NCBI GenBank assembly: GCA_024397995.1
Contig: CP073746.1
Location: 1,426,001 to 1,490,000 of the forward strand
Reading direction: 5' to 3'
Origin: a bacterium SCSIO 12827
GTDB lineage: Bacteria > Pseudomonadota > Alphaproteobacteria > Rhodospirillales > Casp-alpha2
DNA: 64,000 nucleotides
The position numbers were made by a program, and so were the translations under genes. Positions within the stretch are counted from its first letter, which is position 1, and each line of letters opens with the position of its first letter. Shown here piece by piece: positions 25,603 through 33,779 of this stretch. The notes under the pieces are model-generated. The model was not told the DNA's origin. It was given only the letters and a program-made list of their open reading frames with translations, and ran no database searches.

Positions 25603-26391
25603 CTATTTCGTCACCTTGGGCGGCTGCTTGCGGGAAAATACCCAGGTCTTGTCGTCGCTTTGATCCGCCTGAAAGCGATAGCCGCCATCCGTGAACTTTT
25701 TAAGACCATCTGCGGTTTCGATGCGGTTGACGATCATGTAGCGCGCCATCATGCCGCGCGCCTGCTTGGCGAACAGGCCGATCACGCGGGCCTGGCCTTG
25801 GTTGATTTCCTTGAACACGGGCGTGATGACCGGGGCCTTCAAAGTCTTGGGGGCAATGGCCTTGAAATATTCGTTGGATGCCAGGTTCACGATCGTCGGG
25901 TCCTTGTGTCCCTCCACGGCCTGATCGACGGCCTTGGTCAGGGCGCCGTCCCAGAATGCATACAGGTTTTCGCCGCCGGGGTTGGCGAACTTCAGGCCCA
26001 TTTCCAGGCGATAGGGCTGGATCAGATCCAAGGGCCGGAGCAGGCCGTAAAGCCCCGACAGGATGCGCAGGTGATCCTGGGCGTATTCCAGGTCGGCCTT
26101 CGACATCTCGCGCGCCTTCAGACCCACATAGGTATCGCCGTTGAACACCATGGCCGCTTGCTTGGCGTTGCTCAGGTCGAAGGGCGGCTTGAAATCCTTG
26201 AACCGCTGGAAATTCTGGTCGGCCAGGGTTTCGCTGATGCCCATCAGGTTGCGCAGGTCCTGGCGCGTGAGCTTGCGCGCGGCCTGGACCAGTTTCTTTG
26301 ACTTGGCCAGGAAGTCGGGCTGGGTATGGCTGTCCAGGGGCGGGTCGGTCTCGAAATCCAGTTTCTTGGCGGGGGAAATTAGGGCCAGCAT
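25603..26391 (-). CDS. yaaA: Peroxide-stress protein YaaA
   Basis: A 262-residue YaaA (DUF328/UPF0246) protein beginning MLALISPAKKLDFE. The blocks RFKDFKPPFD, GDTYVGL, LRILSGLYGLLRPLDLIQPYRLEMG and NLASNEYFKAI are diagnostic. In Escherichia coli YaaA is OxyR-induced and limits intracellular free iron during peroxide stress. I place the start at 26391; an in-frame ATG 63 bp upstream adds Pro/Arg-rich residues not found in the family. Divergent from the ArsC-like gene. Confidence 0.94.
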   Translation of the reverse strand: MLALISPAKKLDFETDPPLDSHTQPDFLAKSKKLVQAARKLTRQDLRNLMGISETLADQNFQRFKDFKPPFDLSNAKQAAMVFNGDTYVGLKAREMSKADLEYAQDHLRILSGLYGLLRPLDLIQPYRLEMGLKFANPGGENLYAFWDGALTKAVDQAVEGHKDPTIVNLASNEYFKAIAPKTLKAPVITPVFKEINQGQARVIGLFAKQARGMMARYMIVNRIETADGLKKFTDGGYRFQADQSDDKTWVFSRKQPPKVTK

Positions 26392-26526
26392 GTCGGGGTG
26401 CCTCTGCGCTGTGGGTCGGGGCGGGCGGCATGCCGCCGGGCGGCGGCTTGGCAAAACTCAATGCCGATGACATATAGGGGCTTGTGCCCGTATCGTAAAC
26501 GGCGAACGACGAAAAGGGAGGGGGCG

Positions 26527-26877
26527 ATGCTTACCATCTGGGGCTTGAAGACCTGCGACACCTGCAAGAAGGCGCTGAAGTGGCTGGCCGATGAAGGCAT
26601 CGCTCATCAGGTGAAGGATGTCCGCGCCGACGGCGTGCCGGCGGCCGAACTGGCGCGCTGGATCGACGTCGTGGGCTGGGAAACACTGGTCAACAAGTCA
26701 TCGACCACCTGGCGCGGGCTGCCCGACACCGACAAGGACGGCCTCGACGCCGCCAAGGCCAAGGCGCTTCTGGCGGCCCATCCGACCCTCATCAAGCGGC
26801 CCGTATTCCTGTCCGGGGATGATGTCGTCGTCGGCTTTCGCGATGCCCAGAAGGCTGCACTCAAGGCCGGGGGCTGA
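26527..26877 (+). CDS. ArsC/Spx-type thioredoxin-fold protein
   Basis: A 116-residue protein starting MLTIWGLKTCDTCKKALKWL with a Cys10-x-x-Cys13 motif. The later TLIKRPVFLSGDDVVVGF block contains the conserved Lys-Arg-Pro of the ArsC family. It resembles the YffB/Spx branch rather than a proven arsenate reductase, and there is no arsenic operon nearby. A strong GGGAGGG site precedes the ATG. The following MFS gene starts 11 bp after the stop, so these two and the TauE-type gene form a three-gene unit. Confidence 0.85.
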   Translation: MLTIWGLKTCDTCKKALKWLADEGIAHQVKDVRADGVPAAELARWIDVVGWETLVNKSSTTWRGLPDTDKDGLDAAKAKALLAAHPTLIKRPVFLSGDDVVVGFRDAQKAALKAGG

Positions 26878-26888
26878 TCGGCCGGGCC

Positions 26889-28433
26889 ATGTCCATTTCA
26901 GAGCGCCTGGCGCCGTCCCAATCCCTGAGCGAGGACGAGGTTGAAACCGGGCTGAAATGGCTGGTGCACAACGGCGTCTGGGCCCAGGGGATGGAGACCC
27001 TGGCGCTGGGCCCGATCTTGGTCGCTTACGCGCTGTACCTCGATGCATCGAATCTTGCCATCGGTTTGCTTGCGGCCCTGCCGAACCTGGGGCAATTGGC
27101 GCTGCTTCCCGCCGTTCAGGTGGTCGAGAAGGTGCGTCGGCGGCGCTTGCTCGCCGTCGTTTTCGGAGCCGCCAGCCGGCCCATGCTGCTGGTCATGGCG
27201 GCGGCGGTGCTGGTGCCGTCGAAAGAGGTGGGTTTGTTCCTGCTGCTGCTCGGGCTCACGCTGCGCTACAGCCTGGGGGCCTTCGTCGGCTGCTCGTTCA
27301 ATTCGTGGATCCGCGACTTGGTGCCGGAAAACCGCATGGGGGCCGTGTTCGCCAACCGCCTGATGTGGATGACCGGGATGGGCATGGTGGTCAGCCTTCT
27401 GGCCGGTGTGTTCGTTGATGAATGGAGCCGCCTGCTGCCCCACCGCGAGGCCTATGGATATTCGATCCTGCTGGTCCTCGCCTTCCTGGCCGGCTGCGTC
27501 AGCGTCTACTGCATGTGCCGCATTCCGGAACCGGCGATGCCGCCGGCGGAACGCCATCTGCCGCTGAGCGAACGCCTAGCGCAGCCCTTGAAGGACGTTA
27601 ATTTCCGCAATTTGGTGATCTTCCTGGGGTCCTGGAATTTCGCCATCAATCTGGCGGCCCCCTTCTTCACGGTCTACCTGTACAAGCGCCTGGGCCTCAG
27701 CGTCACCATGGTGACGATGCTGCTGATCATCAGCCAGGCGGCCAACATCGCGGTGATCAAGACCTGGGGGCGGATCGCCGACCGGGTGTCCAACAAAGGG
27801 GTGTTGACTGTCGCGGCGCCGTTGTTCGTGCTGTCGATCTTTCTTTGGACCTTCACGACCCTGCCGGAAAAGCATGTCCTGACCATTCCGCTGCTGGTCG
27901 TCATTCATATCCTGACCGGTGTTTCGACGGCCGGGGTGACCCTGGCATCTGGCAACATGGGATTGAAGCTGGCCCCCCGCGGGGCAGCGGCGAGCTACCT
28001 TTCCGTCTCGTCCCTCATCACCGCGATCTGTGCCGGCACGGCCCCCATCATCGGCGGCCTGTTCGCCGACTGGTTCACGGACCGCGAACTGACCCTGATC
28101 CTGCGCTGGACCGAACCGGAAACCCGCCATGTGTTCCAGGCTATTAACCTGCGCCATTGGGATTTCTTCTTTGGCTTGGCGGCGGTTTTGGGGTTTCTAT
28201 CGCTCAACCGCCTGCGCCAGGTCAAAGAGGTCGGCGAGGTCGAGGAGGACATCGTTCTGGAAGAGCTTATGGCGACGGCCCGCCAGGGCATGCGCAATCT
28301 GACCTCCGTCGCCGGCCTGCGCTCGGCGGCGACATATCCCGTGGAACTTCTGTTCCGCAAGGTACGCCTGCGCCGGCGCAAATCCGGCGCCGCGCCGCCG
28401 GCCCCCATCACCCCCGACGGACCCGCCCCCTGA
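26889..28433 (+). CDS. MFS transporter
   Basis: A 514-residue protein with about twelve hydrophobic segments split into two halves by a loop near residue 220. The cytoplasmic motif between segments 2 and 3 is degenerate (EKVRRRRLL). A charged, Arg-rich C-terminal tail follows the last membrane segment (about residues 445-514). It lies in a tight unit with the ArsC-like gene upstream (11 bp) and the TauE-type gene downstream (1 bp). Substrate not predictable. Confidence 0.85.
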   Translation: MSISERLAPSQSLSEDEVETGLKWLVHNGVWAQGMETLALGPILVAYALYLDASNLAIGLLAALPNLGQLALLPAVQVVEKVRRRRLLAVVFGAASRPMLLVMAAAVLVPSKEVGLFLLLLGLTLRYSLGAFVGCSFNSWIRDLVPENRMGAVFANRLMWMTGMGMVVSLLAGVFVDEWSRLLPHREAYGYSILLVLAFLAGCVSVYCMCRIPEPAMPPAERHLPLSERLAQPLKDVNFRNLVIFLGSWNFAINLAAPFFTVYLYKRLGLSVTMVTMLLIISQAANIAVIKTWGRIADRVSNKGVLTVAAPLFVLSIFLWTFTTLPEKHVLTIPLLVVIHILTGVSTAGVTLASGNMGLKLAPRGAAASYLSVSSLITAICAGTAPIIGGLFADWFTDRELTLILRWTEPETRHVFQAINLRHWDFFFGLAAVLGFLSLNRLRQVKEVGEVEEDIVLEELMATARQGMRNLTSVAGLRSAATYPVELLFRKVRLRRRKSGAAPPAPITPDGPAP

Positions 28434-28434
28434 C

Positions 28435-29193
28435 ATGATCACAGATCCCCTATTCTATTTCCTCGCCGTGCCGGCGGTCCTGATCGCGGGCATTTCCAAG
28501 GGTGGGTTCGGCTCGGGCCTGGCGCTGATCGCCGTGCCCATGATGTCGCTGATCGTGCCCGTTCCCATGGCGGCGGCGATCATGCTGCCGGTGCTGATGT
28601 CCATCGACTTCATCAACATCTGGGTCTACCGCAAGGACTTCAGCGCCCCCGACCTCAAGGTGCTGCTGCCGGGGGCGGTTCTGGGTACGGCGGCCGGTTG
28701 GGCCGGGTTCCAGTTCATGACCGAGGAAGGTACGCGCCTGATGGTCGGGCTGATCGCCATCGTCTTCACCCTCGACCACTGGCTGCCCCTGCGGCCTAAG
28801 CCCGACGGCGCCCGCCCGCCCGGCCTGCGCGGAGTGTTCTGGGGCATGTGCGGCGGCTTCACCAGTTTCTTCGCCCATGCGGGGGCGCCGCCGGTGCAGG
28901 TCTACCTGCTGCCGCGCGGCCTGGCCAAACGGCCCTTCGTCGGCACCTTCGCGATCTTCTTCTGGGCCGTGAACCTGATGAAGTTTCCGGCCTATTGGGA
29001 ACTGGGGCAGTTCACGCCGGAGGTTCTCTGGACCGCGCTGGTTCTGGTGCCCCTGGTGCCCATCGGCATCCGCATCGGCCTGTGGGGCCAGAACCGCCTG
29101 TCGGACAAGGTGTTCTTCGGCGTCTGCTACGTGCTGCTGTTTTTTACCGGCATCAAGCTGACCTGGGACGGCCTGCGGCCGTTGATCGGTTAG
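28435..29193 (+). CDS. TauE/SafE-family sulfite/organosulfonate exporter
   Basis: A 252-residue membrane protein with the TauE/SafE pattern: an N-terminal GISKGGFGSGLALIAVPMMSL repeat element and the matching second-half element GGFTSFFAHAGAPPVQVYLL. About eight membrane segments are expected. Members export sulfite, sulfoacetate or other small anions. The ATG starts 1 bp after the upstream MFS stop. The 3' end overlaps the convergent rhodanese-ChrB gene by 4 bp. Nearby chrA and the rhodanese domain strengthen a sulfur-oxyanion theme. Confidence 0.88.
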   Translation: MITDPLFYFLAVPAVLIAGISKGGFGSGLALIAVPMMSLIVPVPMAAAIMLPVLMSIDFINIWVYRKDFSAPDLKVLLPGAVLGTAAGWAGFQFMTEEGTRLMVGLIAIVFTLDHWLPLRPKPDGARPPGLRGVFWGMCGGFTSFFAHAGAPPVQVYLLPRGLAKRPFVGTFAIFFWAVNLMKFPAYWELGQFTPEVLWTALVLVPLVPIGIRIGLWGQNRLSDKVFFGVCYVLLFFTGIKLTWDGLRPLIG

Positions 29194-30017
29194 ACCGGGT
29201 TGGGAGTCCAGTTGTGGGTTTCCGCCGATGCGTGGCGGGCCCAGGCGAACAGCGCGTCATAGACCGCCATGCCGGCGTCGAGCATGGCGAGATCGTCGTC
29301 CTCGTACAGCGCCGACATGCCCAGGGACGCCGCCAGCAGCCCGGCGCATTCGGGGGCGAGATCAAGTTTTCCCGTGTCGGCTCCCCTGACGATTTCCGCC
29401 AGTCGGTCCAGGGCCGGGTCCGTGATGCCCGACCAGGCGACGAAGGCGTCGAAGCTGCAGTTCTCGTCGACATGACTGAAATCCACATCCGGGATGTCGT
29501 ATGGGGTGCCGCCGGTTTCTTTCGCCACGTCGGACACGAACTCCTTGCCGACGTAATGAAACACGGCGTCCGGGTCGATGAAGCGGCGAATGAACCAGGG
29601 GCAGGCGATGCGGTCGATCTTGGGCCGCTCGCGGGTGACCCAGATGCTGGGCCGGTCTTCGGGGACCAGGCCACGCTTGACGGTGACGCCGCCCGCGTCG
29701 GCGAAATGCTCGATCCCGCCATCCAGGTAATAGGCGTCAATGCCCTGCGCCCGTAGGGTCGCGGCGGCACTCTGGCTGATCGCATGGCCGTGTACGCAGT
29801 AAACGACGACCGAGCCTTCTTCAGGCAGGTCTTCGGCCCAATCGACCGCCGCCGCATGGTCGCGCCACGTCGCCGTGGCGATCATGGCATCGGCCTTGTC
29901 GAAGGCCGCGCGGCGGCGCACGTCGACGATGATGGGGCAGGCGTCCGTACCGATCAGGCGGTTCAACTCATCGGCGGAAACGGCATTGGCGGACAGGGGG
30001 AGAGTAGCGGCGACCAT
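29190..30017 (-). CDS. Rhodanese domain fused to ChrB C-terminal domain
   Basis: A 275-residue fusion. The rhodanese domain (about residues 10-110) has the active Cys74 in VVYCVHGHAISQSA, preceded by VDVRRRAAF. The C-terminal half (about 120-270) has ERPKIDRIACPWFIRRFIDPDAVFHYV, the hallmark of the ChrB C-terminal domain, and C-terminal NWTPNPV. Such fusions are annotated as chromate resistance/sulfurtransferase proteins. The expected chrA is on the same strand but about 4 kb away, separated by unrelated genes. A clear promoter lies 100 bp upstream. Confidence 0.9.
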   Translation of the reverse strand: MVAATLPLSANAVSADELNRLIGTDACPIIVDVRRRAAFDKADAMIATATWRDHAAAVDWAEDLPEEGSVVVYCVHGHAISQSAAATLRAQGIDAYYLDGGIEHFADAGGVTVKRGLVPEDRPSIWVTRERPKIDRIACPWFIRRFIDPDAVFHYVGKEFVSDVAKETGGTPYDIPDVDFSHVDENCSFDAFVAWSGITDPALDRLAEIVRGADTGKLDLAPECAGLLAASLGMSALYEDDDLAMLDAGMAVYDALFAWARHASAETHNWTPNPV

Positions 30018-30117
30018 GGCTCAAACCTCTCTTGCATCAGAGGGCCGAGCAGTGCTTGGGCGGACCGCCGCCTTGAACGTCGCCGGGGGACTGCGTGACC
30101 CCGGTGGAATGGGTGAT

Positions 30118-30146
30118 TTTATACACTGGATCTGAGGTGCGCGCAA
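30118..30146 (-). promoter_or_regulatory. Promoter of the rhodanese-ChrB gene
   Basis: On the minus strand TTGCGC (30146-30141), 17 bp, then TATAAA (30123-30118). A stable hairpin (30133-30161) overlaps the -35 and spacer, and lies just beyond the stop of the GNAT gene, so it may also limit read-through from upstream. Confidence 0.6.
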
Positions 30147-30158
30147 CGGCGCGGCATC

Positions 30159-30671
30159 TCAACGCAGACCGAACGCGGTCTGCGGCCTACTGAACATCGA
30201 CTGAAACTCTGGGCTGCTTCTATCCACGCCGTAAACATTCTCGTATATGTCGCCGAGCCAATCCCGCAAGGACGCCGCAGAGATGCTTGTCAGGTGTTCC
30301 GCCGCGCCGATGAGAATAACCATGGGGGGAGGCGTGCCGGCTGTCTTCAATGGCAGAATGTAGCCAAAGTCCTCAATCACCCGCGCGCCGTGGCGCCGGT
30401 AGAACCCGATGCGGCGGCTCTCCATGCTGTCGCCGGATTGGTCGGTCGGGGGAGGTGCCTCGACCTCCAACAGCACAGGGGTATCGCCCTGGTCGGTCAG
30501 CACATGGTCCAGCAGCCGCCCGCCGATGCCCTGGTTGCGCAGCGCGGGCGTCGTGGCGAAGTACTCCAGAAGCGCGAAGTCCTGGTGGTCAGACCGGTAG
30601 ACGATGCTGAACGCCGCCACCTGGCCCGCCTGTTCCGCGATATGGATGCAGTAACGGTCGCTCTGCGCCAT
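30159..30671 (-). pseudogene. GNAT acetyltransferase lacking a normal start (5'-disrupted or non-AUG)
   Basis: The frame from the first ATG (30671) encodes 170 residues with the GNAT core FALLEYFATTPALRNQGIGGRLLDHVL, including the acetyl-CoA loop RNQGIGG. Coding-like sequence continues upstream in the same frame for about 45 codons (reading VIRQVNFGDRAG, then IWDIYVASIPASERKDRDAL), which is the missing first strand and helices of the fold. Back to the in-frame stop there is no ATG, GTG or TTG; an ATC at 30815 with AAGGA upstream is the only near-start. The upstream junction coincides with the end of an AT-rich orphan gene (stop at 30797). Either a rare start codon is used or insertion of the neighbour removed the start. 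Confidence 0.65.
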
Positions 30672-30796
30672 CCGCGCCAGGGCGTCGCGGTCCTTGCGTT
30701 CCGACGCCGGGATGGAGGCGACGTAGATGTCCCAAATTGCCTGGAAAACCTCATCTGTACTGGAGCCGGCTCTATCGCCGAAATTGACCTGCCGGA

Positions 30797-31276
30797 TTAC
30801 GGTGCTTGTATCGATTGCGTCAGTTCCTTCTTCAGAATTGTTTGAGCGTAGTGTTGAAATTTTTTCTTGAACTGCTTCGCATTATCGGCGGAATCAAACC
30901 AGTCCCAGTGACGCGCTCCCTCTTGCTCGATGATGGGCTCCCAAGTTTCTTTTAGGTCAGAATTTTTCTGGCAACGGTCATGAATGGCTTCGAGAAAGTT
31001 CCAAACCATGAATGCGTAAAGGTCGTATTTTTCCGACTGCTCCGCCGTCGTGATCGTCTGGGGAGAATGAACGTAGGGATGATCGAAGGCGATCTTCAGA
31101 ATCTCAAAGTAATTCTTGTCGATGTCATCATAGTGGATGAATTTTTGTGTCTGTTTAAACGCATACACGGAATAGATCAGCGCAAATATGGCCAGGAGCG
31201 CGCCGATTGTAGCCGCAGTGCCCTGCACGCCCTCCCAACCCGACCAACTCAATACCGAAGTTATGAATTCCCACAC
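30797..31276 (-). CDS. AT-rich orphan: single-TM protein with soluble C-terminal domain
   Basis: A 159-residue protein from a GTG (31276) preceded by an ideal AAGGAGG. One membrane segment (about residues 18-42, TIGALLAIFALIYSVYAF) is followed by a Lys/Asp/aromatic-rich soluble domain (FHYDDIDKNYFEILKIAFDHPYV, YDLYAFMVWNFLEAIHD, WEPIIEQEGARHWDWF). I do not recognise a named family. Base composition is clearly lower in GC than the neighbours, suggesting recent acquisition. Its last codons run into the coding-like 5' region of the GNAT gene. Similar small TM-plus-cytosolic proteins occur as orphans in accessory DNA; function unknown. Confidence 0.75.
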   Translation of the reverse strand: MWEFITSVLSWSGWEGVQGTAATIGALLAIFALIYSVYAFKQTQKFIHYDDIDKNYFEILKIAFDHPYVHSPQTITTAEQSEKYDLYAFMVWNFLEAIHDRCQKNSDLKETWEPIIEQEGARHWDWFDSADNAKQFKKKFQHYAQTILKKELTQSIQAP

Positions 31277-31415
31277 GGACCTGCCCTCCTTATTTAAAAC
31301 AAAAGTTCCGACCGTTCCCGTTTAAGGGTACGGAACCTTCAAAAGTATATACAACCTTTCGGTGAGGTTCTTTGTTGACATCTAGCAAGGCCGGTGCCGG
31401 TGTCGGGGCTTGAGG

Positions 31416-32216
31416 TCAGGTCTTGAAATACCGCCCCGGCGACACGCCCAACGTCTTCTTGAACATGGCGATGAAGGCCGACGGGCTGTCGTAGCCGAGG
31501 TCGAGGGCCGTCGCCGTCACCGGTTGGCCGGCGGCAAGCAGTTCCAGGGCCTTGAGCAGCCGGGCCTGTTGCCGCCAGGCGCCGAAGGTCATGCCCGTAT
31601 CCTTGACGAACAGCCGCGCCAGGGTGCGCGAACTGGCGCCCGCCGACTTGGCCAGGGCGTTGAGGTTCGTATCCAGCGCCGGGTCATTGATCAGGGCTTC
31701 GGCGATGCGGCGAAGGCGTGAATCTTCGGGCCAGGGCAAATGCAGGGGGGCCTGATCGAGGACCCGCAACTGGTCGAGGATCACCGCCATCAGGCGGCCG
31801 TCCGGGCCGTCGGCATCATATTCGGCGGGTATGGCGACGGCGGTGCGGATCAGTTCGCGGAGCAACGGCGACACGGTTACGACGCTGCAGGCCTGGGGCA
31901 GGTTGCCGGCGGCTTCCGGGCTGACCCAGAGGCTGCGCATCTTGACGTCCGTGGGGAAATCGACCCGGTGTGCCATGCCGCCCGGCACCCAGACGGCGCG
32001 TTCCGGCGGCACGACCCACACACCGGCCTCGGTCGTCACGGCCATGACGCCGGAAATGCCATAGACCAGTTGGGCGCGGGGGTGGGAATGCCAGCGCGTC
32101 GCCTGACCCGCCGGATAGTCGGTGGCGGCGGCGACCACGGGGCGCGGCACGGCCTGCAGGGCCTGGACCCGGTCGATGTTGTCCTGATGGGTTTGTTCGC
32201 GAAAGGGGCCGTCCAT
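31416..32216 (-). CDS. AraC-family transcriptional regulator
   Basis: A 266-residue regulator. The N-terminal cupin-like sensor has YPAGQATRWHSHPRAQLVYGISGVM with metal-type histidines, as in the YgiP/cupin AraC group. The C-terminal double helix-turn-helix includes LNALAKSAGASSRTLARLFVKDTGMTFGAWRQQARLLKAL and ALDLGYDSPSAFIAMFKKTLGVSPGRYFKT. The start at 32216 gives MDGPFREQTHQDN; extra in-frame residues upstream overlap the divergent promoter region. It is divergent from an MFS gene, the probable target. Confidence 0.9.
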   Translation of the reverse strand: MDGPFREQTHQDNIDRVQALQAVPRPVVAAATDYPAGQATRWHSHPRAQLVYGISGVMAVTTEAGVWVVPPERAVWVPGGMAHRVDFPTDVKMRSLWVSPEAAGNLPQACSVVTVSPLLRELIRTAVAIPAEYDADGPDGRLMAVILDQLRVLDQAPLHLPWPEDSRLRRIAEALINDPALDTNLNALAKSAGASSRTLARLFVKDTGMTFGAWRQQARLLKALELLAAGQPVTATALDLGYDSPSAFIAMFKKTLGVSPGRYFKT

Positions 32217-32251
32217 GCGGAGCCTCGTTTGTCCGTTTCGCGATATAAATT

Positions 32252-32273
32252 GACAGAATACCGAAAGACTGTC
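32252..32273. promoter_or_regulatory. Inverted repeat in the araC-type/MFS divergent region
   Basis: GACAG and CTGTC are separated by 12 bp within the 152-bp gap between the divergent AraC-type and MFS genes; the left arm overlaps a TTGACA. It is a possible operator for the regulator, on spacing and position only. Confidence 0.3.
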
Positions 32274-32368
32274 GAGGCAGGTTCGTGCATCTATCCTAAA
32301 CGACCACCATGACCAGACCAAAAACCCGGATGGGCATAAAGCCTCACGGGGAAGACGAGGAAACGACC

Positions 32369-33688
32369 ATGTCCTACAACGACCGCCACGGCGTCCAGTT
32401 TCTGTTCCTGAACATCGGCCATCTGCTGGATCATTTATTCCTTCTCATCTACGCGACGGCCGTCGTAACCATGTCCCTGGATCCGGCTTTTCAGCTGACT
32501 TTCGCGCAGGCAATCAAAGAGTTGGTTGGCGCCCTGCCGTTTGAGGGAGGGGCTACGAACGCGATCGTCGAATGGGCGGACGGATTGACCGAAAAGGGGT
32601 CGTACGGGTTTCTCCTGGCGCTCTCGACCGCGAGTTTCGTCGCCTTCGGGGCGTTCTCTCTTCCCGCGGGGTGGCTGGGTGACAAGTGGTCCAAGCACGG
32701 CATGATGACCGTGTTCTTCATCGGCATCGGCACGGCATCGGTCATGACCGGTTTTGCCAACGGACCTTATCAGGTCGCCGGGGGCTTGCTTGTCATCGGC
32801 ATCTTCGCCGCCATCTATCATCCGGTCGGCATCTCCATGGTCGCGGAAAACGCCAAGTCGCTTGGCCGGGAGTTGGGCATCAACGGCGTGTGGGGCAATT
32901 TCGGCGTCGCCTGTGCCGCCGTGGTTTCCGGCTTTCTGACCGATCACTACGGTTGGCGGGCCGCCTTCATCGCGCCGGGCGTGATCTCGATCCTTGTCGG
33001 CCTGGCCTATCTGGTGTTTTCCCGGAACGCGCCGGAGCCCCACCCGCTCGCCAAGAAAGACAAGTTCATCGGTGCGACGCCGGAACAGGTCAAACGCGCG
33101 ATCTTCGTCGTGCTGTTGGCGTCGGCACCCGGCATGCTCATTTTCAATTCGACGACGAACTCCCTTCCGAAGCTGTTCACCGAACGGTTGGGCGACCTTG
33201 CTGGAAACGTGTCACAGGCGGGATTCTGGGGTTTTGGCGTGTTTGTCGTTGCTTCCATGGCCCAGGTCATGATGGGGCATCTGTTGGACAAGTATCGTCT
33301 GAAACCGATTTACATTATCGCCGTTGCGCTGCAGGCACCGCTGATTTTCTTGGTCGCTTATGCCTATAACGAAGGTCTGCTCGGTGCGGCCACGGCGATG
33401 ATGTTCATCGTCTTCTCGATCATCCCGATCCACGACACCATCATCGCGCGGTTCACATCCAAGGAAATCCGCTCGCGGGTGTTCGCGTTGAAATATCTGG
33501 TCGGATTGCTGGTTGGCGCCGCGGCGTTGCCGCTGACGGGGTGGCTGCACTCGGTGGTCGGCGGCTTTACGGTGGTCTTTCTCGTGTTGGGTGCGCTTGC
33601 TGTGTTCGAATGCTGCGTCACCTTCTTTCTTCCGGCCCGCGACCACCTGACGCAACAGGCCGAAAATGCAGCTCAGCCCGCGGAATGA
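32369..33688 (+). CDS. MFS transporter (Fsr/YjiJ-like)
   Basis: A 439-residue twelve-segment carrier. The start at 32369 gives MSYNDRHGVQFLFLNIGHLLDHLFLLIYATAV with GAGGAAA upstream; an in-frame ATG 60 bp earlier lacks support. Motif A is LPAGWLGDKWSKHGMMT. The AAIYHPVGISMVAE segment resembles the fosmidomycin-resistance-type MFS branch. Divergence from the AraC-type regulator suggests it is inducible by the exported or imported compound. A strong terminator follows. Confidence 0.88.
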   Translation: MSYNDRHGVQFLFLNIGHLLDHLFLLIYATAVVTMSLDPAFQLTFAQAIKELVGALPFEGGATNAIVEWADGLTEKGSYGFLLALSTASFVAFGAFSLPAGWLGDKWSKHGMMTVFFIGIGTASVMTGFANGPYQVAGGLLVIGIFAAIYHPVGISMVAENAKSLGRELGINGVWGNFGVACAAVVSGFLTDHYGWRAAFIAPGVISILVGLAYLVFSRNAPEPHPLAKKDKFIGATPEQVKRAIFVVLLASAPGMLIFNSTTNSLPKLFTERLGDLAGNVSQAGFWGFGVFVVASMAQVMMGHLLDKYRLKPIYIIAVALQAPLIFLVAYAYNEGLLGAATAMMFIVFSIIPIHDTIIARFTSKEIRSRVFALKYLVGLLVGAAALPLTGWLHSVVGGFTVVFLVLGALAVFECCVTFFLPARDHLTQQAENAAQPAE

Positions 33689-33713
33689 CCCCACACATAC
33701 CGTAGGCGCGGAG

Positions 33714-33743
33714 CGGCTCCATGCACCAGCATGGGGCCGTTTT
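33714..33743 (+). terminator. Rho-independent terminator of the MFS gene
   Basis: CGGCTCCATGC pairs with GCATGGGGCCG (11 bp including one G-U) around an ACCA loop and is followed by TTTT. It lies 26 bp after the MFS stop. Confidence 0.85.
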
Positions 33744-33779
33744 GCTGTCTGGGGATCGGCTGGACGGGGGGCGGAAAAC

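Noticed and set aside
26527-26877. Arsenate reductase proper
   Set aside because: The Cys-x-x-Cys and small size fit the YffB/Spx branch; no arsenic transporter or regulator is nearby.
30830-30860. Programmed -1 frameshift joining the AT-rich gene to the GNAT frame
   Set aside because: The A-run in the orphan gene does not make a proper slippery heptamer in the zero frame, and the two domains have no reason to be fused.
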